Positions 57,946 through 64,000 of a stretch of 64,000 bases of DNA are shown here, piece after piece (position 1 is the first letter of the stretch; each line of letters opens with the position of its first letter). The position numbers were made by a program, and so were the translations under genes. The DNA is from Diplolepis rosae (lineage: Eukaryota; Arthropoda; Insecta; Hymenoptera; Diplolepididae). Location: NCBI GenBank assembly GCA_030998225.1, contig JAPYXD010000266.1, positions 372,001-436,000 of the forward strand. The letters run 5' to 3'. Below the pieces are notes generated by a model. The model ran no database searches. It was not told the DNA's origin and saw nothing but the letters and a program-made list of their open reading frames with translations.

Positions 57946-60540
57946 CTCAAGCATAACCCCACAGCCCGTTCCAAAGGGCAAGGACCTGGGCCACGCTTTT
58001 GGTCTGAATCACGGCTACGTCTATGGAGAAGTAGCCAGTGAGCATCTGGCGTTTGTCCCTAATTGTTGGGCAATCACAAAGTATGTGGGTGAAAGTTTCG
58101 TTGTCTTCCCCACATAAACGACAAAGTGGACTTTCTACAAGCCCTATCTTATGTCTATGATAAGCGAGGTTGCCGTGACCAATGAACATTTCTGTTAAGG
58201 TCTTCACCTCGGTTCTACTAAGCCTGCGCATATCTGCAGCTTGTTTGGGGTTTAGATGCTCCCCCATGAGGGTTTTGGCTTGCTTACATGCCGTAGCCTT
58301 GTACCACTCTTCCTGGTGTTTCTTGGTCAGCCACTTGTTAATGTCTTCTGTAACCGACCTATTTGAAATACCTATTACTGGTTCTAGACCAGTTCGGTTT
58401 TGTTTTGTCGCTAGCTTGGCTAGTCTATCCGCTGTCTGGTTGCCCTTGATACCCGTGTGTCCAGGGGTCCAGAGGACTCTGACTTAGTTTTTGGAGCCGT
58501 CTGCAAACCAGTTGTCTCCATCACCTGGGAGATGTCCTATCCCTCACCATTTTCATGATCGGTCTCTTCGCGATATTGACAGTGGTTCTCAGTTTCTTTG
58601 AGATAACTATAAAAGAGTTTTCATCAATTCTCCAGGCCGCCTTGCTAGCTTCGGCTGTAATGGTTAGGTGCAGGGGCTCTAGCCCCATTAGTGCTCCTAG
58701 CGCCGTTGTGGGTGAAGACTTCGAGGTGCCAGTAATCCCTCTAAGGATTAGCCCTCTGAGTCTCTCCAACCTAGCCATGGCCGACTTCTACTTGACTCTG
58801 CTCCACCATACTATTGACGCATAGATTAGCCTGGGTCGCAGAATCGCTGTGAAGTGGTCTTTCCAAGTTAGCTTTTTGTCCAGGATGACTCCTAGATATT
58901 TAGCGTGCTTGGAGATTTTTAGACGCTGTCCTTTCAGTTCCAGTTTTCTAGTTGTACTCCACTTGTACCGCCTGGTAAAAATGACTACGTCGGTTTTCCT
59001 GGGTTCACCGAGAGTCCTGATCTTCGACACCAGGTGTCTACAACCTGTAACGTTTGCTGCATTACGCCCATCAGTGCATCCAAATGCATTCCGCGTAATA
59101 TGATTATGATATCATCAGCATATCCATTGGGGGTGAAATCCCTGGTCGGTTAGTAGATGCAATTGTTCATCCACCACTAGACTCCACAGCAACTGAGATA
59201 GAACTCCTCCCTGCAGGCACCCTGACTCAACGATCTCTCGAAGGGTGGTATTTCCTTTGGTTATCGTTATATTTCTGTTACCTAGCATATGGCAGGTCTA
59301 GTCGGCTACGGCTATGGGGGCTCCTTGTCTAATCATAGTTCTCCTGATCACTTCACTGGATGTGTGGTTGAAGGCACCCTCAATATCTATGAATTTTCCA
59401 ATAGCAAATCCTTTAAGGTTGAGTTGGTCCTCAATCAGATTTACCGCTTTTCTCAAGGCTTTTTCGGTCGAGCGACCGGTCCTGTAGGCATGCTGATCCC
59501 TGTTTAGTGGTTTTGCCATCAGGATCTTATCGCGGTTGTATCTGTCCACGAGTCACCGTAAATTCCATCCGGACCCGGGGACTTGAAGGGGTTAAAAGAC
59601 TTCAAGGCCCATCTGACCCTGGCTGGGGAGGCGATCTCATAGGACAGCCGCCCACGTATTCCCAATTGGGTCGCGGGCAGCGGTCCGGCCGTCGTAGGCT
59701 GTTTAACATAGCTCCCGAGTTACGGGCCAGTAGCCTATTCTACCTGGCCGCCTCTGCACCATTCTCTATGTCTGAACAGAAGGAGGTCCAGCTCTTACCC
59801 TTGGCCACCCTGATTTCTTTCCTGTATGGATCCCTAGTTGCATTGGATAAGTTCCATAGTTCTTCCGTATTGCCTTTCTCGGCCCGTTTGAACCTTTCTC
59901 TGGTTTCCTTACGAAGCTTCTCAAGCTTCCTATTCCACCAGTGGGTCTACCGCGCCTTTTTGATCTTCGAAGGTAAGCCGTTGCAATCATACGCAGTAAT
60001 GATGGCTGAAGAAAATTGGTCAGCCGCCCTTTCAAGGGTATCTGCGTCTCTGATTTCCATGGTTGTTCCGTGGAGTGCAGCTTGTAGGTCTTTAGAATAG
60101 CATTCCCCAGTTTAGTGCAGAGGATGATGTAGATTACCTTCTCTCGCACAGAGTTCCGAAAATTCGGCTTTTTTCCTGTATTTAGAATATCAAAATCAGT
60201 AGTGATTAGATAGTCTACTAGGTCTTCACCCCTTCTGTTGGTGTCCGTGCTACCCCACAGATTATGGTGGGAGTTGGCATTGCACCCAAAGAGTAGGGGC
60301 AGGCCTCTTACCTTACAGTAGTCCACTATTAAGCGGGCTTCCTCCGGTGGATGGGATGCACTGTCATAAGGAAAGTATGCCGATCCTATGACTAGCTTAC
60401 TAATTCCTGTCAGGTCGACTGAAGTCACCATGAGGTCTCTGGAACAAAGATTCAGTAATCGGACGATGTTGACGTTCTTCGCCAGGATGCATATCCTCAG
60501 GTTCGGTGCCTCGGGATACCTGTAACAATAAATGCCGGCC
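57946..60540 (-). pseudogene. LOA/I-group ORF2: endonuclease, RT, C-terminal knuckle
   Basis: Right to left: KLVIGSAYFPYDSASHPPEE, LLFGCNANSHHNLWGSTDTN (endonuclease core), a gap, then LNRDQHAYRTGRSTEKALRK, IDIEGAFNHTSSEVI (motif A), SGCLQGGVLSQLLWSLVVDE (motif B), and after a one-base shift near 59125 NGYADDIIIILRGMHLDALM (catalytic YADD) with CRRSGLSVNPGK. KYLGVILDKKLTWKDH and LRGLILRGITG follow, then HLNPKQAADMRRLSRTEVKT and SPLCRLCGEDNETFTHILCD, the terminal CCHC. Stops at 58480 and elsewhere break it. QGGVLS..LWSLVVDE favours the LOA branch. Confidence 0.75.
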
Positions 60541-60694
60541 CCTCCTAACCCCTAATGGCATCCTTCTTTATCCAAGGTTCTTGGATAAGTGAGATGCCTG
60601 TATGCATCACAGCTATGCTTTTCTGCAGAACCGCAGAAGCGCTTTTGCTGTGATGAAAGTTGATCTGGATAATGGTCAAGCCGGATATAGCCAT

Positions 60695-61254
60695 TTAGGG
60701 CTGCTCCGGCCTTTTCGTTTCCATGCCAGGCTCCTCCTGCTCTCGACCGCTTACCATGAAGGTAATCTGGCCGAGATGGTAGAAGGGCCTGTCGTTGAGG
60801 CCTGCCAAGGCTCTCGCCTGAGACTCAGGGACCTTAACGACTATGAGGTGTTTTAATCCTCCTGTCGCGTTAGCCTCCTGAGGTCTCTCATACCTGACAA
60901 TACGCCAGGATGCTGTTCTCAACGAGAGATTGAACCCCTCCAGACGCTGCAGGACGATAGCCGGGTCCTCCGGTTTGCAAAAAGGACCTGTCGCCGCTGC
61001 TTCCTCTCCTGAGACCCAGTGAGCCTCTTCCTATCAGAGGATGCCCCAGCAGTTACCTGCTGATTTGCATCCTCTTCCATCGCAACTTGCCGAGGGATCA
61101 AATTTGTACCCGACCCAGAAGAGCCAGGACCGGCAACCACCGTCGGCATTTGCGATTCTGTTGGGGCGGTTTGCAGGGGTGGATTTTTGCTAGACCTCTG
61201 ATAGCCCAACTTCGCATCCACCTCACCTCCCACCTCTTCGACTTTGCTAATCAT
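60695..61254 (-). pseudogene. LOA/I-group ORF1 remnant
   Basis: Coat-like protein of the LINE. It opens MISKVEEVGGEVDAKLGYQR at 61254, is Pro/Ser/Gln-rich (PTESQMPTVVAGPGSSGSG), and after a shift near 60930 ends in ASWRIVRYERPQEANATGGL, LKHLIVVKVPESQARALAG, a fold reminiscent of the RNA-binding part of ORF1. No zinc knuckle is visible before the ORF2 start. Confidence 0.5.
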
Positions 61255-61493
61255 TATTTTTCAAGTTTTGTGTTCGTTAATACGAACCCTTAATGCTCGC
61301 TTTGGTTACCAATGTAAGATTAAGATTAAGATTAAAAGTCGGGTGTAGCGCCCCTCCCATAGGGGCACTACTGGTGTTCAGGCAAACAGCCCATTGTGCT
61401 ATACCCTTAACCCAGCGCTAGTTAGCCTTCTGTTCCAGACCTCCACAGGAAGCTTAGCCTAGCTACTTATTAAAGGCTTTAGATACCAATGGG

Positions 61494-62108
61494 CTGGTTC
61501 TGAAAAATGTACTGGCAATATCTTGTGATGGCCCGAATGTCAATAACAAAGTTCTACGATTATTTTCAGAGAAACTTAAAGAACTTCACTATAAATCTCT
61601 CAACGATATTGGAACTTGTCAGATCCACATAGCTCACAAAGCGTTCTTAAACGGTACAGAATACTTGCTTTTAGACATTTCTGATTTCATTATTAAGATC
61701 TACTACTTCTTTCATCATCCGGACTTACGGTGTGAAGACTTCTAAAAACTCCAGGAAAAACTGCATTCGCCTCAACACAAATTCTTGAAGCACATCGATA
61801 CGCGGCGGCTAACGGAAGGTTTAGCTGCGGAGAGACTTGTGGAACAGCTTCCTGTTTTGAAAGAGTATATTTTGATATACATACCTAAGAAAGAGATTTG
61901 GAAAAATTTGTAAACAATACAAAGTCTTGAACTGGAACTTAAATCTGCCGAAAAATCATACGAAAATGCTGTGAGCAATGCTGAATTGATGCAGAATGCA
62001 TTAAAAAGATCAGTGAAGACGAAAGCGGAAAATGCAGTTATACAGCAATTGATCAACAGTTTAGAGAAATTTCGAAAAAGAGAAAAAGATTTTAAAAAAG
62101 CGTGGTAG
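61494..62108 (+). pseudogene. hAT-like transposase fragment with two stops
   Basis: LVLKNVLAISCDGPNVNNKV, IGTCQIHIAHKAFLNGTEYL, IIKIYYFFHHP and HKFLKHIDTRRLT follow the order of a hAT-like family whose core reads S-DGPNVN ... D-GTC-HI-HN-F ... FF ... RW. The usual RW is RR here. TAA codons at 61743-61745 and 61911-61913 break the frame. After the second stop the frame continues as a coiled coil (LELELKSAEKSYENAVSN ... SLEKFRKREKDFKKAW) to TAG 62108. The N-terminal BED finger and the C-terminal dimerisation helix are not seen. Confidence 0.6.
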
Positions 62109-62464
62109 AAAAATTAAAACAAAGTATATAGAAGAGAAAGTCCATTGTTATAGATTCGGTCGTTCAGAAGAAAATGAAAAAAATACAGAAAGTATTTGTT
62201 TTCTTACTTTGCTTGTATTAACTTTATTAATGCATCTACTTGAGTCTTCGCAAGCTTTAGTTTTCACATCTTCGAATTTGCATAAAGATTTTAGCGTTTT
62301 GCTTTTCGATATATAGTTTCCTTAGTAGATAAAGATATATTTTACTCTTCGTATTTAGATATCAAATATCTTCCTGAGTGGGCTGTGGACAAAGACTGAG
62401 AGATAAATAAAAATATAACATTTCCTTAAAAAACATCTTTTCTTTTCTACATGTAAAAATTAAT
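62109..62464. other. Short AT-rich spacer
   Basis: No gene or repeat recognised between the hAT-like relic and the next LINE. Confidence 0.5.
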
Positions 62465-64000
62465 GTTTAGAGCTAATTCTACGTTGTGCACCCTGCTAAT
62501 GGTTCCGTTTTCTCCGGGTTCACTGATAGCCCTGATTCATTGCACCAGAGCTCAACGATACGAAGAGCCGACCTCGTGAGGCCCATCAAAGTGTCTAGGT
62601 GGGCACCCTTTAACAAGATAACGAAGTCGTCCGCGTCGCCCAGAGAGTAAAAACCCTCATCGTTTAATCTACGTAGGAATGCATCCACCACCATGCTCCA
62701 CAGAGTGAGTGACAGAACGCCCCCCTGCGAGCAGCCCTTTGTCTTTCTTTGATGGCTCCTCATTCCGTTAAAAGGCGCCTATACTGCAGCATACTTTGAA
62801 TCCAGTCCACCAGCTGTCTTGGTACGCCACACTTCAGCGCCTCCCTACCTATCACTTCAGGGGGAGTATTGCTAAAGGCACCTTCTATATCTAAGAAAGT
62901 GTCCGTTACATAGCCCCCTTCCTCCAGTGGCCGCTCTGTTCTATACACAGCTTTAAGCAGTGCTGTGTCGACGGAGCAGCCTTGTTAGAAGGCGTGTTGC
63001 CCACTGTGAAATGGCTTACTTATTAACACCCTATCTTGGATGTACCTCTCAAGCAACCTTTTAAGAACTTTTAAAATGAAAGATGTCAACCTAATCGGCC
63101 TGAAATCCTTGGCTACGGTGTAGCCCTACCTTCCCGGTTTGGGAGGAAAACCACTCTGCTGCCTCTCCATGCCATTGGAACGTGTCCTAGAGCAATACTT
63201 GCTCTGAGAATCTTTGTCAAGAGAAGCCATAGGTCCTCTAGACCCTCTTGCAAAAGCACTAGATTGACCCTGTCCGCCCCGGTGATTTATATGGCAGAAA
63301 GGTCCCCGTAGCCCATTCAACCTTCTTTACTGTTACAATGTAGGCCGCAAATTTCCAGTCCGCCCTTTTACAAAGGCCGACCTGATACACGTCCTCTTTG
63401 TCTGTTGGGATGCGCTGGAAGCCCGGAAAGTAAACCTCGAGCAACCGATTCAGGCATTCTTCTTCGTTACCCGCAAACTCTCCTGATTTAAGCGTAATTA
63501 GTCTCAGGCGTTTCTCCGTGTTTTTCGCTAGGATCTTATAAAGAAGAGCCATTTTGGGGATGTTTTTTTATTCCTTCTGGAATAACTTTTTGGTCTTTCG
63601 TGCCCTATTGTACAGTTTCCTGGTTCTGGCCCTGAGGACCTCCAGGTGTTTGTTCCACCATTGTGCTCCTCGTCCAGAACCCACTTTACTTGGCGGGCAG
63701 TTGTTCTCAAACGATATGAGTAGGGCCCACTGCAAATGTTCTGCTGATAGCTCCAGCTCGTCAAACGTTCCTTACTTTGTGGGAAGTCCCCGAACTCTAC
63801 CTCTGAGCTCCTCCTTGAAGGCGTCCCAGTTAGCCTGGATGGAGCATGTAATAATGCGAGATGCAGCCTGGTTTCCCGATCCACCGTAAGCGACACCACA
63901 CCCCCCCCAGTCCGGGTGTACTGGTCCCTATCAGGGGCAGGCCCCCGCCCCCCGACACTGCGAGGTGATTTGGTTACCCTAGTGCCATTCAACCTTCGAC
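62465..64000 (-). pseudogene. LINE reverse transcriptase, LOA/I-group, leaves window at right
   Basis: Right to left from the window end: a linker (GCTNTWRSSGPEPGN-like region at 63600-63700), LRLITLKSGEFAGNEEECLN, VEWATGTFLPYKSPGRTG (RT start), SRTRSNGMERQQ, then TALLKAVYRTERPLEEGGYV, TFLDIEGAFSNTPPEVIG (motif A), KGCSQGGVLSLTLWSMVVDA (motif B) and YSLGDADDFVILLKGAHLDT. The catalytic box reads DADD where YADD is expected, and a TAG at 62984-62986 and frameshifts near 63125 and 63550 break the frame. NESGLSVNPEKTEPL ends the RT; nothing further downstream survives. It is a close relative of the LINE at 57840-61315 but a separate copy. Confidence 0.7.

Larger units (their letters stand above)
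57840..61315 (-). mobile_element. LOA/I-group LINE with (TAA)n-type tail
   Basis: A GC-richer block read right to left: ORF1, endonuclease, RT, RNase H region, C-terminal knuckle, then a short tail of AAT/TAA repeats at about 57852-57872, the tail type of I-group elements. Total about 3.5 kb, shorter than a full element, so internal deletions are likely. At its 5' end a (TAAGAT)n tract lies at 61313-61336 and may belong to a neighbouring LINE tail. Confidence 0.75.

Noticed and set aside
59507..60100. Plus-strand open frame of 197 codons
   Set aside because: Antisense to the endonuclease and RT parts of the LOA/I-group LINE; no recognisable motif.
1..64000. Endogenous virus or LTR retrotransposon
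   Set aside because: I found no long direct repeats with primer-binding sites, no integrase or protease motifs and no capsid-like genes; all reverse transcriptases are of LINE or Penelope type.

Overview
This is intron-bearing, AT-rich eukaryotic DNA from an animal, most likely an insect (possibly a hymenopteran, which I infer only from the general look of the proteins and of the element set). Very little of it is host gene. The one complete host gene is SAMM50, the outer-membrane beta-barrel assembly factor of mitochondria (minus strand, 35002-39502, eight exons that join in phase into about 482 residues). A large single exon at 52428-53867 resembles a PPP1R15 (GADD34/CReP) eIF2alpha-phosphatase regulator, and a possible first exon lies at 44686-44875. 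Almost everything else is transposable elements in many states of decay.

Layout: 1-2729 holds a P-element/THAP9-type transposase gene on the minus strand that runs off the left edge. 4544-6582 is a 2-kb DNA transposon with about 520-bp terminal inverted repeats (TIRs), carrying a broken transposase of a family I know only by its motif HGKGACDGIGG. 7090-11380 is a decayed I-group LINE. 11715-15808 is a Harbinger transposase gene split by an R1-like LINE, which itself carries a 244-bp MITE with 8-bp target duplications.

16880-34035 is the most striking part. A Penelope-like element is interrupted inside its reverse transcriptase by 15.7 kb bounded by hAT-type ends and a perfect 8-bp target duplication. 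That insert contains a foldback-type element (17738-22707, 9-bp duplication) filled with about 39 copies of a 111-bp repeat in higher-order blocks. It also contains a long-TIR element (24142-30082, 9-bp duplication) holding a mariner (25545-29183, TA), which holds another long-TIR element (26086-28502, 3-bp duplication), which holds a TTAA-flanked MITE (27846-28370). A P-type element with 650-bp inverted arms (30185-32809, 8-bp duplication) sits beside it. Each junction can be read to the base, so the order of insertion is recoverable.

35002-39502 is SAMM50 with hairpin MITEs and a tandem tRNA-derived SINE in its introns. 39500-48500 is AT-rich, with MITEs and low-copy repeats. 48490-50226 is an R1-clade LINE (minus). 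50261-51688 is a deletion relative of the P-type element. 52428-53867 is the PPP1R15-like exon. 55735-57719 is a second, nearly full-length copy of the HGKGACDGIGG transposase. 57840-61315 is a LOA/I-group LINE (minus), 61494-62108 a hAT-like transposase fragment, and 62465-64000 another LINE that leaves the window on the right.
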